A stretch of 64,000 nucleotides of DNA from Thelephora terrestris (GCA_015956445.1 WIUZ02000009.1:62001-126000); one strand, 5' to 3'; numbered from the stretch's first letter, positions 1 to 10,465 are shown. Notes: generated from the sequence alone by a model not told the origin. A program made the numbers and translations.

Positions 1-1129
1 CCGTCCGCCATGCTACTGCTTCCACTAGCCTTTTGTGGTCGCTCGTTCGGGAGGGAGAAAGCCGGGTAGGTTTTCTGTCTGAATATTCGAGTATGACTCT
101 CGACTAACCAGACTGCCTAGGTTGAACGATTGGAGCGGGAGGTAAAGGAAGCGAAGGCAGACGTCCTTCGTATATCAGCAGAGGGTCTTCAATTGAAGGA
201 GACCTTGGCTGCCTTCCAGCAGGGGACGAACGAGGCGTTGGAGGCAATGGTCGCCAACCATCAAGAGTTGATCGCCGGGTTGAAGGTTAGGGATAACAAC
301 ATCAAGGGAGCATTGGCCAGGAGGGACGAAAAGGTACTTTCAGCCTTTGCAGGTTTATGCAATGACTGAGAGGTTCTTCTAGACGGAAGAACTTGAGAAC
401 GTGGTGGCCGTGTTGACAGCGCAGGTCGAGTCCTTACAGGATAAGACTTGCAACTGTAAAGAAGGTCCCAAATTGGTTGGTCAGGGGACAGCCGATGTTC
501 CGTTCGAGTTGGAGTACGCCGACGAGGTGGTACTCCCATCTCCTATCCCGTCGTCCTATGCGACGCCTCCGATCGAGAATGCGGTTCCCGTTCCGACTCC
601 GGCTCCGGCTTCCACTCTGGCCGCCTCCGACAAGGAGAACTGTCCTCGCTGCCCTTTGCAGCCGATCAGTCGGCTGGTGAAGATCGAGGATGAAGTCATG
701 GAGGTCGACCGGGCCGAAGATGTTCCGAGGGCCATTGAGGTACATCCGGTGACAACAGGGCAGCGATGTAAACGCTCTCGACGCCGTGTTGCTCATCGCA
801 TGGCTCCATCGGCTAACCCTTATCTGCGTCCAGTTGAGTCAGATGGTGACCAGTCTGGTCGAGGTGGGGGACGAGAGTTCCGCTATCGGGTCAACCGTCC
901 CTACCGACAGGTCGAGTCGGAGATCCAGCTTTGCCACCAGCTACGACTCGCAAGACAGGATTCCGCCCAGGGGTCCGATGAGGGAGATGGAGGGTCGCTT
1001 GCCGACTACGTCGAAAGTACTGCCGAGCAGTCACCCGGTGATGGAGATGTGGGACCAGGTGTTCAGCAGTTCGGTGACATCTGGAAGGCTGATCGGTCCG
1101 CTCGAAGGTATCTCTTCCTATCGGCTTGA
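1..1129 (+). CDS. Unrecognised coiled-coil protein, copy 1 (5' end outside window)
   Basis: This is the 3' part of a gene whose full copy lies at 8541-10143. Exons read 1-65, 121-333 and 383-1129, joined by introns 66-120 and 334-382, all phase 0. Exon lengths 213 and 747 match copy 2 exactly. The first retained exon ends in GES-R. The middle exon is a strong predicted coiled coil (heptad-like VERLEREVKEAKADVLR). The last exon carries a second short coil, Pro/Ser-rich spacers and a basic KRSRRR stretch that could be a nuclear signal. No known domain is recognised. A second reading frame stays open past the stop, to 1265, and is conserved in copy 2, so the C-terminus may be wrong by a missed splice. 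Function unknown. Confidence 0.6.
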
Positions 1130-1463
1130 ACTAGTCGTTCAGCTGAGTGCCGAAGATGGTGACGCCATGTTCGGGGAGGTTCTTGCGAGGAGGGGCCAGC
1201 ACTACAATCTCCGGGATGGACAGTTGATGACCTTCAGGCCTGCCGTAGATAGAGTCGACTTTTGATGGGATTGGGATAGCACTTGTATAGCTCGTTGTGG
1301 ATTCGCTGGGAATAGTACGCGCGTGTGTGTGTTTCGAATGATTGATGTGAAGGATAAGGAGTGTGAAGCATTCAAAACATAAGAAGTGATAAGAAGAGTT
1401 CGGAGAAAGAGCGTGTTATAAAAAGTTTAAAAATACCATGTTCCTGACACCACATAACGCACA
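1..1463 (+). repeat. Segmental duplication, copy 1
   Basis: The block is nearly identical to 9012-10465 through the coding exons, both introns and about 330 bp of 3' flank (the stretch ending TACCATGTTCCTGACA). The two copies diverge immediately after that point. The shared flank and introns show duplication of genomic DNA, not of a spliced transcript. Confidence 0.8.
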
Positions 1464-2021
1464 GACCATGCAGTGCTGTGCACGGACCATGTTTGTCTGT
1501 GTTTGTATTATTAGTGTAGTTACATGTCACTGTCACGTCACAAATCTAAGTAGTATATATACTCAGAGTAGTTTAGCCTGTACTCCTTAGATTTGTTATC
1601 ATCAGACTCTCCGTGACCTCTACTGCTGTGTGCTTAGAGCAAGAGTGCCTGAAGACCCTTGTCTCCTTCTTTCTCCTCTTCTCCATCTAGTCTGTGAAGA
1701 GACTTCCGATATCCCTGGGTTTGCAACAGGGTTATAACTGTGTGTTTGACCCCCTGCGTGTGATAGGTTTGGATAGTAAGAGTGCTATTGAACTGTAGAG
1801 GTCGCGTCGGCCTGACACTACACTTATTGCCCTCAATCGGTGTATAACCCTTTCCACTTTGCTCATCGTTTTCCGATAGACCAGGATTGCGTTTGTAAGG
1901 TAGATCCTTTCCTCCTCGTTTAATCTCTCTCTTAGTTCCTTTTGTATTATTACTATGATTGCGAATAAGACCAATGTCTTGAATTACTTGTGTGATTTTC
2001 CTTAATATGTCACACGTTCGT
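1464..2021. other. Non-coding gap with LTR-like composition
   Basis: No gene is seen. The stretch has a TATA-like AGTATATATACTC near 1552, a pyrimidine-rich block near 1660, and a segment ending in GGGTTATAACTG near 1740. This could be an old solo LTR, but no second copy, target duplication or coding part is visible, so family and age are not assigned. Confidence 0.3.
1939..2021 (+). repeat. Dispersed repeat block ending in a perfect palindrome, copy 1
   Basis: The block shares a long run of matching sequence with 5786-5862, including GACCAATGTCTTGAATTA, and ends at an imperfect palindrome of the form TGTCAC..GTGACA. In the other copy it directly follows the stop codon region of a gene, so it may be a duplicated 3' region or the end of a repeat. 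Confidence 0.65.
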
Positions 2022-2158
2022 GACAGGATGTCCCGGTGTTCACGACCAGTGACTTGCTTCAGTGATGAGATCCCGGAGGAGAAATGGCAGTAACCGTTGC
2101 GTGGCTGAATGAGTGTAAAACGGAGGTCCAGTTTGAAGTCCCCGACAGCTCGGATGAC

Positions 2159-3223
2159 CTATTTGACATTGTGATCCCAGAATGACTTGTGAAGGTGATG
2201 GAGGATTTCAATGGGGAAGATCTGATGCGGATTGGGGAGGGTTCCATCTGGAAGGAACCAGTCGTGCCAAAATTGTAGATTGACTCCATTTAAGCGGAAG
2301 AGAGCCTTTGCATTACTTGTGTAGGTGGCAACTTGGGATGGATCAAACTCAGAGGCAAGGGTGTTGAGTGATGTAAGGATGCTAGCGGCAGTCCAGGGTT
2401 GATGTTGGATAGGGTCGCCGAACTCCCTGAATGTGGCCATTGTCAGATGAGAGGTCTTCCCGGCAACACCAGTGAGAGCAGTTGCTTCTGGAGTGTTGAC
2501 AATGTAGGCAACCAGCGGCGTAAAACAAAAGTGTGTATTGCCAGCGTAGTCAGAGAGCCAGGCCCTGTCTTGCGATGCGATCTTGAGGGGGTGAGTGATG
2601 AAGTCAAGACACGAGTGTGTAAGACGGTTTTCAACAACTCCGTGGAGGCCTTTCTTGATGCCGACAAACTTCGGGACAGGCAACAATGCCAGTAGTGAAA
2701 AAGCATGTGAGGTGATTGATGACCAAACTGAAGAATCAATGTTGGCAAGGGTGATGAGTAAAGGGTGGGCAACGCGATCCCCTGTCATGGCGCTGAGCCT
2801 GGTCTTATCTGAGGATAGGGTGATGCCTAGGAGGGTGGAGTGTGACGGAAGGTGGCACTGGGTCATTGACAATGAGAAAATTAATAAGGAGTACATAATG
2901 GTGTGGTGACGCACCTGCAAGTCCCATGCCCCATCACTAGTAATCCAGTCTCCGTACGTACAATCGCCTGAAACATTGAAGTCTTGACGAGGCTGGTACT
3001 GAATCTTGCCAGAAAAGAGAGGGTTCTTCATGAGGAATTCTATACATTCCATTGGGTCCTGATAGTACAACACAAGGGGGTCCTTTGTAGTGTAGCCGGG
3101 GATCGAGACTGTTGTAGACTTCCAAGGTGGCCTGCTGGGAAGCAACTCGACCTTTCCGCAGAGGGTTCGTGCACAATAAAAAGAGAGGGCGAGGCCAGTG
3201 ATCTGAAAAGGGATTAATGGCAT
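2159..3223 (-). mobile_element. Plavaka-type (KDZ superfamily) transposase fragment
   Basis: A 354-residue open frame shows the conserved Plavaka signatures in order: DPMECIEFLMKNPLF, then SDGAWDLQ, then LLGITLSSDKT followed by GDRVAHPLLITLANI, then SHAFSLLALLPVPKF, and CFTPLVAYIVNTPEA. KDZ transposases are large cut-and-paste enzymes abundant in Agaricomycetes. This piece covers only a central segment. It lacks the N-terminal zinc-binding part and the region beyond SFWDHNVK, where a stop ends the frame, so it is a remnant that cannot act alone. The start given is simply the first methionine; the upstream frame is not continuous with coding sequence. It sits next to a telomere-like array at 3248-3334. 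Identification as Plavaka is from remembered family sequence and is confident at family level. Confidence 0.85.
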
Positions 3224-3247
3224 GTCACTGAAGACATGGCATAAACG

Positions 3248-3334
3248 TGGTTAGGTTAGGTTGTATTAGGTTTAGGTTAGGTTTAGGTTAGGTTAGGTTT
3301 AGGTTGGGTTAGGTTTGGGTTAGGTTATGTTAGG
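3248..3334 (+). repeat. Degenerate telomere-like TTAGG/TTTAGG array
   Basis: About 87 bp is built from GGTTAG and GGTTTAG steps (for example TTAGGTTTAGGTTAGG), with a few GGGTTAG and GGTTGGG variants. The canonical fungal telomere unit is TTAGGG, so this is a variant or degenerated interstitial array. It lies just outside the start of the Plavaka fragment. Confidence 0.75.
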
Positions 3335-3483
3335 ACCCCAAATAGAAATATTCTATTGGGCATACAAACAGTGGATTACTCTCAAAGTTGACAGCCTGTT
3401 ATGTAACCCAGGAAACTTTCCTATTTTGGGGATCAATCAAAGATGAGCTTTCCTGGAATAGGCATATGTCCCATGCCCCAGGG

Positions 3484-3577
3484 AGAACAGAAACCCCTGT
3501 ACAACCCATGCTCTTGTACAACCCATGACCCATGGGGAATTAATAGTGTTGTACAATCCATGACCCATGTCAGGGTT
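3484..3577 (+). repeat. ACCCATGACCCATGG minisatellite, short array
   Basis: Three or so degenerate units contain ACAACCCATGACCCATGG or close variants. The same family forms a longer array at 5862-6080, on the other side of two unknown genes. Confidence 0.75.
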
Positions 3578-3587
3578 GTAGGCCTGC

Positions 3588-4211
3588 TTACTGTTTGTGG
3601 GGCGCTAGAGGATTAGCAGCGGGATGAGGGGTGTCGGGTCTGACTTTGAAAGGGGTTCCGGGTGTGGAGACGAGGGGAGGAGGAATATCAAGTAAAAGGG
3701 GTGACTTGGTTTGGTAGGGGTGGACGGGTGAGTGATAGTCTTGGCAAAACTGGTTTAATTGCTGGACGAACGGTTCGAAGTCTTGGCCGCTGAGTTGTTC
3801 GAAGTGAACAAGGTATTCTGTAATGGAGTAAGGTAAGTCAGTTGGAATGTCCCACCAGAGGACGATGAGAGCGGGGGAGTGAGTATGAACGTTGGTGGTT
3901 AGATGAACTTTGGGAGAAGGGAAGTAAAAGGCGGGGCTGACGCTAAAGTAGACGGTAGCTAGAACACTCTCAGTGAGGTCCGAGTTCCAAAGGAACTGGT
4001 GGTCCGCGCCTAGAAGGAAGGGGGGAGTGGTGACTCCGGCGTCGAGGGCAGCGAAAGGACGATAGTAAGGGAAGTGAGTCAGTAAACCGTTGGTACGATT
4101 TACTTGGAGGCTTCTGATGAGTTTATACTCCCAGATAGATCTCCTGGCGTCAGGGATATTTGGACGAGTGGTAGGACTAGTGGAGGGGAAAGGGTTGGGC
4201 GCGCTGAACAT
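3588..4211 (-). CDS. Hypothetical protein, single exon
   Basis: A 207-residue open frame starts with MFSAPNPFPSTSPT and ends in APHKQ. It has a low-complexity Pro/Ser/Thr N-terminus, a central region rich in aromatic and hydrophobic residues (IWEYKLIRSLQVNR, then LTHFPYYRPF), and a Pro-rich tail. No domain is recognised and no signal peptide or clear membrane helix is seen. It is divergently oriented to the gene at 4868, with about 650 bp of shared upstream DNA holding short GGGGATTTC repeats. Both genes together are bracketed by the same minisatellite. An overlapping minus-strand frame (4100-4480) could supply an upstream exon. Could be mobile-element cargo; function unknown. Confidence 0.45.
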   Translation of the reverse strand: MFSAPNPFPSTSPTTRPNIPDARRSIWEYKLIRSLQVNRTNGLLTHFPYYRPFAALDAGVTTPPFLLGADHQFLWNSDLTESVLATVYFSVSPAFYFPSPKVHLTTNVHTHSPALIVLWWDIPTDLPYSITEYLVHFEQLSGQDFEPFVQQLNQFCQDYHSPVHPYQTKSPLLLDIPPPLVSTPGTPFKVRPDTPHPAANPLAPHKQ

Positions 4212-4524
4212 ACACTGGCAGGAGGATTCCTGCTGAATGAGTTAGAAGGGGTAAGACGTGAGGAGGATTCCTCAGGCTTACTTTTTATATTCAGGTTGTA
4301 GGTAGAGGAGTACAGAAGAGATTGAGAATGGGGAAAAGAAAGAAGCGAACGCTCTTCCTTATATACCCAATCCTCTACAGGAGTCATTACTTTACAACGA
4401 GTCAAACAGGAATCAACATGGTCTGTGCGCAGTTTAGGGTAGGTTGGGCGAGTCAGGGGAATGGGACTTTGGAGCGACAAATAACAAGATAAAATAGGAG
4501 AACAATAGTAAAGGAGTCATTAGG

Positions 4525-4690
4525 GGCATAATGGGGATTTCTCGCGATCGATGGTGGTAATAGAAGACGGATGGGGATTTCTCATGATCGGTGGGATTTC
4601 TCTCGTTTCACGGTGGCAGTAGAGGACGAATGGGGATTTCCCATGATCGATGGGGATTTCTCTGAATTGATGGGATCGCGATTGGGGTTG
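4525..4690 (+). repeat. Short promoter-region repeats, GGGGATTTC type
   Basis: Four copies of a unit with ATGGGGATTTCTC or ATGGGGATTTCCC followed by ATGATCG or GATCGATGG, spaced 30-60 bp, lie in the intergenic region shared by two divergent genes. They could be binding sites or a decayed minisatellite. Confidence 0.6.
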
Positions 4691-4867
4691 AGGGTTTGTT
4701 TACCCTAATGAGGACGTTTAATGGATAATGGGTTTTGTTTTCCCCTTTTGGTTTCCTTTGAGTCAGGATGTATTTAAGTCAGGGGGATTAATGATCGTTT
4801 CCCTCATCGTCTCTTTTCCACTCCCACCAAACCCCAATACCATCTTCTCCAAATATCCACCACTACT

Positions 4868-5759
4868 ATGTCTTCTTTCGTTGCCAACAACGCTGCCGCC
4901 ACCCCTTTCACCCCGTCCTTCGAGACGGATGCTCCCTACGACGTGGAGCAACATTTGTATGACTCCCCTGCCAACATCGCCCACGACAACCAGGTTGCCA
5001 TTAACTTCCTCACCGCCCACAACGCCCCCACCGAGTTCTGGGAGCAAGCTGGGTACGAAGACCCCAGGCTTTCTGGGCCTGTGGTTCAGGCTCAACACCC
5101 TGGAGCCGTTCGTTTATTGGACGCCATGGAGAGGGAGAGGGAGGATCGGATTGCGAAATTGGAGAAGCGAGTGGACCTCATGTACGTCATCATGAACAGT
5201 TTGAATGATGACTTCTCTCACTTTGCTTTGGAACATTGGGGACCTTTCCAGGCATCTCTCTTCCGATATTTCGGACACCAATGTCGTGGGGCTTATTGCA
5301 CCGACCCCCCTTGCAAGTCCCCAGTCATCCCTTCGCCACCGCCAGGATCGGGGTGTTCCTCTCCCTCCATCCCCTCCCTGGAGTCCTGCCCCAGTTCGCC
5401 AGATGGTGGAGAGGTCCCAGAAGAAGAAGAACCGCAAGAGTCCGATGACTCGTTCTGGACAACGTTGTCGTCCCTCCGACAAGTCACGTCAGGTTCGGAT
5501 GAAGTTGAAGGTGGAAGTGGCGGGTCTCCAAGACCGTTATGGGTTCGCATTAGTGAGCGGGGCCTTGTCGGACGTGCGACGCGAGATGAATGATAGCTTG
5601 TATCATGATGTGTTGGGGTGCAGGGAGTGTTGGCAGGATCCGGTGTCGCGAGCGTATTCATATTGTCCTGAGAGTATTTACAACCCTCACCACTTCGCTC
5701 ATCGTTGTCCTTTTGCTCAGGAATGTGCTTGTGACGTAGACCCGTTTGTTCTTGTCTGA
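4868..5759 (+). CDS. Hypothetical protein, probably two exons
   Basis: The start MSSFVANNAAATPF follows a pyrimidine-rich leader with TATTTAAGT near 4770. The first frame is open to 5593 and includes a short coiled coil (MEREREDRIAKLEKRVDLMY) and a small cysteine cluster (CRGAYCTDPPCK). A different frame, open to 5759, continues with charged and then Cys/His-rich sequence (CRECWQDP, HRCPFAQECAC) that looks coding. The join is therefore probably an intron in the Pro/Ser-rich stretch near 5310-5400, where several GT...AG pairs are possible; I could not fix it. No known domain is recognised. The gene forms a divergent pair with 3588-4211, and its 3' end runs into the dispersed block at 5786 and the minisatellite at 5862. 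Confidence 0.5.
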
Positions 5760-5785
5760 GTTTGTAGTTTTTACTAGTCCCCTTT

Positions 5786-5862
5786 GTATTATCTTTACTA
5801 CGAATCAGACCAATGTCTTGAATTATTTGTGAGATCTTGATTACTATGTCACGCGTTCGTGA
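5786..5862 (+). repeat. Dispersed repeat block ending in a palindrome, copy 2
   Basis: This matches 1939-2021 and ends at TGTCACGCGTTCGTGACA, an 18-base near-perfect palindrome. It begins about 25 bp after the stop of the preceding gene. Confidence 0.65.
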
Positions 5863-6080
5863 CAACCCATGGGAAATCTATACCCTTGTACAACCCATGA
5901 CCCATGGGGATTCAATAGTGTTGTATAACCCATGACCCATGGAGAATCTATAGCGTTGTACAACCCATGACCCATGGGAAATCTATACCCTTGGGCAACC
6001 CAGCATAGGGAACCAATACCGTTGTACAACCCATGACCCATGGGTTGTACAACGTTGCACGCCCCATGACCCATGGAGAA
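5862..6080 (+). repeat. ACCCATGACCCATGG minisatellite, main array
   Basis: Five to six units of about 40 bp are seen. Each carries ACAACCCATGACCCATGG followed by a variable spacer such as GAAATCTATACCCTTG. Antisense open frames with repeated MGHG peptides across it are artefacts of the repeat. Confidence 0.85.
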
Positions 6081-6921
6081 AAAATCGCTGAAGGGGCTCC
6101 CATCAACTCAGGTTCTATGGGCAGGGACATTTGAGATTTACCTTGTCGGAAATTAACACGTTATTCTGGGCACCTTTTGTCAATAGCGGTTGATAGGACG
6201 TCGTCAAAGACTTACACATCGGACTGTATGAGGTGTCAGATTGTGTATGATCGTCAATTCTGTGTCAAACTTACCATTCCCATGTACAACTTTCATCGAG
6301 TGGAGATAGTTTAGCCCAGCCGTGGAACCATGTAACTAAACCGTGAAACATGAGTCCCAATTTCTTCTTGATTCGCAGTGGAGCCTACCAGGGGATATTT
6401 CTTTTTTTCAGGGTGATCCTTGACGTAGGCAAGTAGGTGTCCATTTTCTCTCCATGGGAAGACCTAAGAAAGTTGAATCTACACATGTTTTCTCCCACAG
6501 GATGGTCCACTTACCATGTAGAGTTGTTTTCCAACATTCACGCTCCCTATATAACCATGAAAACCATTGGGGTGACAACCTGGGCAAATACACACCATAG
6601 AACGGCAGGATATTTGGATGATGTAATTCTTGCCACCGCAGAATTTCATTCTTGAGTCCCTGGTGAGTGGGGAGCGAGTTAGCTAAGGAGTGTAGAGGAA
6701 GTCGGAAAAGATCAAACCTTACGCTGTTGAGTAGGCTGTGGTTGTAGTGTAGAGGTCTATAAGAACTCTTACTAGTCCTTCTTGGTTTACTTAGAAGCTA
6801 AGCATTAGCAACTAAGTAGGCTGGTTGAGAAGTCAGTCATCCTGACTATCAACTCCACAGGGTGGGCAGGGTTTTGTACTTTCCGGCTCCTTGTCCTGAT
6901 GAGTTCACTGAAGGAGGTTTT
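6081..6921. other. No gene recognised
   Basis: Only short unsupported open frames are present (both strands, around 6408-6655). No domain, convincing splice pattern or RNA gene is seen. Confidence 0.6.
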
Positions 6922-7357
6922 GTCAGGGCCACTCTACCCCAACAACTACCAGTACACTGAGCCGACTCCGCAGAGTACTCACTAGTCCAACTAGCTGTGA
7001 GAGAACAATCACGTCTCTATTCTTCCGGTAGGTTGTCCGAGGTCACTACAAGTCAGGTCGAAATCCTAAAGGAAAACCCAACCTAAACCATACTTCGTTC
7101 GGTTTATCAAACAAGGGTTTATTCCTACAGCAGGATTGTGTCAGGGCCACTCTACCCCAACTACTACCAGTGCACTGAGCCGACTCCGCAGAGTACTCAC
7201 TAGTCCAACTAGCTTGTGAGAGAACGTTCACGTCTCTATACTTCCGGTAGGTTGTCCGAGGTCACTACAAGTCAGGTCGAAATCCTAAAGAGAAACCCAA
7301 CCTAAACCGTACTTCGTTCGGTTTAACAAGCAAGGGTTTATCCCTACAACAGGATTG
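6922..7357 (+). repeat. Direct tandem duplication, 218-bp unit, two copies
   Basis: The unit starting GTCAGGGCCACTCTACCCC occurs at 6922 and again at 7140. The copies are about 95 percent alike over their whole length, and each ends near CAGGATTG. The second copy runs directly into the ~510-bp repeat at 7353. Confidence 0.85.
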
Positions 7358-7872
7358 ATGACTCCACCAGTTGATCGACTGGACGCTCGAGGTGTTCTAA
7401 TATGACTGCTGGGAGTCTATAGTTACGAGGCGCAGTTGACGCGCAGAGCGGGAGGGAGAGCAGATAGGGGTGTCTTGGATCAAACAAGAAACTCTGACTT
7501 GTCCTTAACTGCAACTGGGCTGAGAAGGGCAGAGGATTTCCTGAGGTAACAAAACTAAGGTACTACGATACAGCCACAGTTGCTACTTATACTAAAGGAG
7601 TGGCCATGGCGTCAATACCCTAATATACCCTTATCAAGTCCAGAACAAAGGGAGATAAGGAGTGTGAGAACGCTAAGTAAGGGAAGCGAACATATGTGAT
7701 GTGTGGGAGAATAAAGGACAAAGGGCTTTACTAGCGTGTGAAGGATTGCATAAAAAGATAACGCACGTCCGCATGAAACATAGGGGTAAAGATAACACTA
7801 GTCCTAAAAAAAAAGGGCATGGGTCATGAAAGTTCGTACCTGAATCTAGACCACACCCAAGGGTCAGGTGAG
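7353..7872 (+). repeat. About 510-bp dispersed repeat, upstream copy
   Basis: It starts GATTGATGACTCCACCAG and ends around CACCCAAGGGTCAGGTG. A closely matching direct copy lies at 10466-10978. The two bracket the complete coiled-coil gene at 8541-10143. They could be LTR-like ends or simply dispersed repeats; no target duplication was found. Confidence 0.75.
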
Positions 7873-8540
7873 CACCGTCTCTGAGCTTCTGTGATTGGCT
7901 AGAGATTGAAGGAACTCTACACATCCCTTGTTGTCGGTAGGTGGTATGATACCAACGGACAGGCAGTAACCTGGGAGTTGCAACCATAATCGCTTGATCA
8001 GACCCAGTCTTGATTAGGCATAGCACCTGGGAATATCGTTCTTCCTAAGTGGCACCAGGGATTATATTCTTCGGCTGCCGTTCTCGGCTCGGGCCTACTC
8101 TGCTTCCAAAGCACAACTAGATCAGATAGGGTTACTATCCGATTAGAAGAACAGTGTCCAAATGTTGATACCCCGTGCCCACATGTGTGTTCCAGGGTCC
8201 AGGGTTGATCGTAATCATGAAGTCATGAGGGGTCGTAAAAAAAGGGGTTCGTGATGTCATAAAGGGGTCATCAGGGTCTTGAGACCTATTTTTAGTGCGC
8301 GCGCATTCTAGGCGTTCCGGAACGAAGTTCTTCCAAGGCCGTCCCGCGGGCCGAGGTGTCAGCTTGATGTAGTAAGCCAACGATGATGGTACAGGGGCGG
8401 AAGTTGATGTGACCCGGACCAATGAGGTTCGTCGAGGTAGGTCACGTGAAGGATCACCGATCTAGGCTATAAGAAGGACGTCTTCTTGGAGCCATCCTTG
8501 ATCAGCAACACCAGCAACTTCCCCATCATCTTACCAAAAC

Positions 8541-10143
8541 ATGTCCTTCCCCAACAACCATACCTACAAAGTCGCCAACAGCATCTCCACCATCTCCCGT
8601 ATCGACCGTCGTGCCACCGCTCGCAAAACCTACGCCTGTGCGGCTGGGACTCCTTATACCACGGATGACCAGGTATGGGGGAGACCTAGAGCTTAGTATG
8701 TTTGCACTAACGCCTTCCTCTAGGTAGAGGTTCGTTCTTTCGGCATTGATGTCAAACTAACGGCTTCTAGATCTTGGAGGTTGTCACAGAAGTGGACGCC
8801 GAACGTCTCAGGGAGACGATGCCTCACTTGGTGGGGTTGACCTGGGACGATGAGCTCTGGGTCCGTACGATCATCGCCGAGAAGGTGGCCTTCCAGATGA
8901 GGGGTAGGTTTGGAGAGTTGGAGCATCCGATCAAGAAGGAGCTCTGGTACACCCTGCAGAGGGGAATCTACGATCAGGATCTATTGGAGCACGGAGCGAC
9001 TGTTCCTCGGGCTGTCCGCCACGCCACCGCTTCCACTAGCCTTTTGTGGTCGCTCGTTCGGGAGGGAGAAAGCCGGGTAGGTTTTCCGTCTGAATATTCG
9101 AGTATGACTCTCGACTAATCAGACTGCCTAGGTGGAACGATTGGAGCGTGAGGTGAAAGAGGCGAAGGCAGACGTCCTTCGTTTATCAGCGGAGGGTCTT
9201 CAAATGAAGGAGACCTTGGCAGCCTTCCAACAGGGAACGAACGAGGCGTTGGAGGCAATGGTCGCCAATCATCAGGAGTTGATCGCAGGGTTGAAGGTTC
9301 GGGACAACAACATCAAGGGGGCGTTGGCCAGGAGGGACGAAAAGGTCGTCTTTCAGCCTTTGCAGTTTGTGCAATAACTGAAAGACCTTCTTCTAGACGG
9401 AAGAGCTCGAGAACGTGGTGGCTGTGTTGACGGCGCAGGTTGAGTCCTTGCAGGACAAGACCTGCAACTGTAAGGAGGGTCCCCAATTGGTTGGTCAGGG
9501 GACCGCAGATGTTCTGTTTGAGTTGGAGTACACCGACGAGGTGGTACTCCCATCGCCTAACCCATCGTCCTATGCGACGCCTCCAATCGAGAACTTGGTT
9601 CCCGTCCCGACTCCGGCTCCGGCTTCTACTTTGGCCACTTCTGACAAGGAGAACTGTGGGCGCTGCGTCTTGCAGCCGATCCGTCAGTTGGTGAAGATCG
9701 AGGATGAGGTCATGGAGGTTGACCGAGCCGAAGAGGCTCTGAGGGTCGCCGAGGTACGTCCGGTGACTAAGGGGCAACGTTGCAAGCGCTCTCGACGCCG
9801 TCCTGCCCATCGTATGACCGCGTCGGCTAATCCTTACCCTCGACCAGTCGAGTCAGATGGTGACCAATCTGGTCGAGGTGAGGAGCGAGGATTCCGATAT
9901 CGGGTCCACCGTCCTTACCGACAGGTCGAGTCCGAGATCCAACTCCGACACCAGCTTCGCCTCGCCAGGCAGGATCCCACCCAGGGGTCCGATGAGGGAG
10001 ACGGAGGGTTGCTCGCCGACTACGTCGATAGTGTTGCCGAGCAATCACCCGGTGATGGAGATGTGGGACCAAGTGTTCCAGAGTTCGGTGACATCTGGGA
10101 GGCTGATCGGTCCGCTCGAAGGCATCTCTTCCTATCGGCTTGA
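8541..10143 (+). CDS. Unrecognised coiled-coil protein, copy 2 (complete)
   Basis: Four exons (8541-8672, 8771-9076, 9132-9344, 9397-10143) join with all introns in phase 0 and give 465 residues. The start MSFPNNHTYKVANS was chosen because it opens the frame and is followed by a clean GTATGG donor. A short charged N-terminal region leads into DDELWVRTIIAEKVAF. A coiled coil of about 100 residues spans exon 3 and the start of exon 4 and ends in a CNC motif. A long acidic and Pro/Ser-rich region and a basic KRSRRR stretch follow. No catalytic motif, signal peptide or membrane helix is seen. Exons and introns are almost identical to copy 1 at the window start. An overlapping frame stays open to 10279 with well-formed protein-like sequence (MFGEVLARRGQHYDLRDG), so a missed intron may give another C-terminus. 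Could be cargo of a repeat-bounded unit, since direct repeats flank it. Confidence 0.65.
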
Positions 10144-10465
10144 ACTAGTCGTTCAGCTGAGAGCCGAAGGCGGTGACACTATGTTCGGGGAGGTCCTAGC
10201 AAGGAGGGGCCAGCACTACGATCTCCGGGATGGACAGTTGATGACCTTCAGGCCTGCCATAGATAGAGTCGACTTTTGAGGACGTTGTATAAGCATTAGT
10301 ATAGCCATGTTGTTCCGTATTGCCGTGAATGTATGCGCGTTTGTGTGTTTTGAATGATCGGTGTGAAGGATAAGGAGTGTGAAGCATTCAAAACATAAGA
10401 AGTGGTAAGAAGAGTTCGAAGAAAGAGCGTGTTATAAAAAGTTTAAAAATACCATGTTCCTGACA
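9012..10465 (+). repeat. Segmental duplication, copy 2
   Basis: This matches 1-1463 through exons, introns and 3' flank. Similarity stops at TTCCTGACA, exactly where the ~510-bp repeat begins. Confidence 0.8.

Noticed and set aside
5862-6080. CRISPR-like array (repeat plus variable spacer)
   Set aside because: The unit is a ~40-bp minisatellite with spacers that resemble each other, in a fungal genome with introns; no cas genes.
5844-6130. MGHGLYN-type repeat peptides on the minus strand
   Set aside because: Direct translation of the ACCCATGACCCATGG minisatellite.
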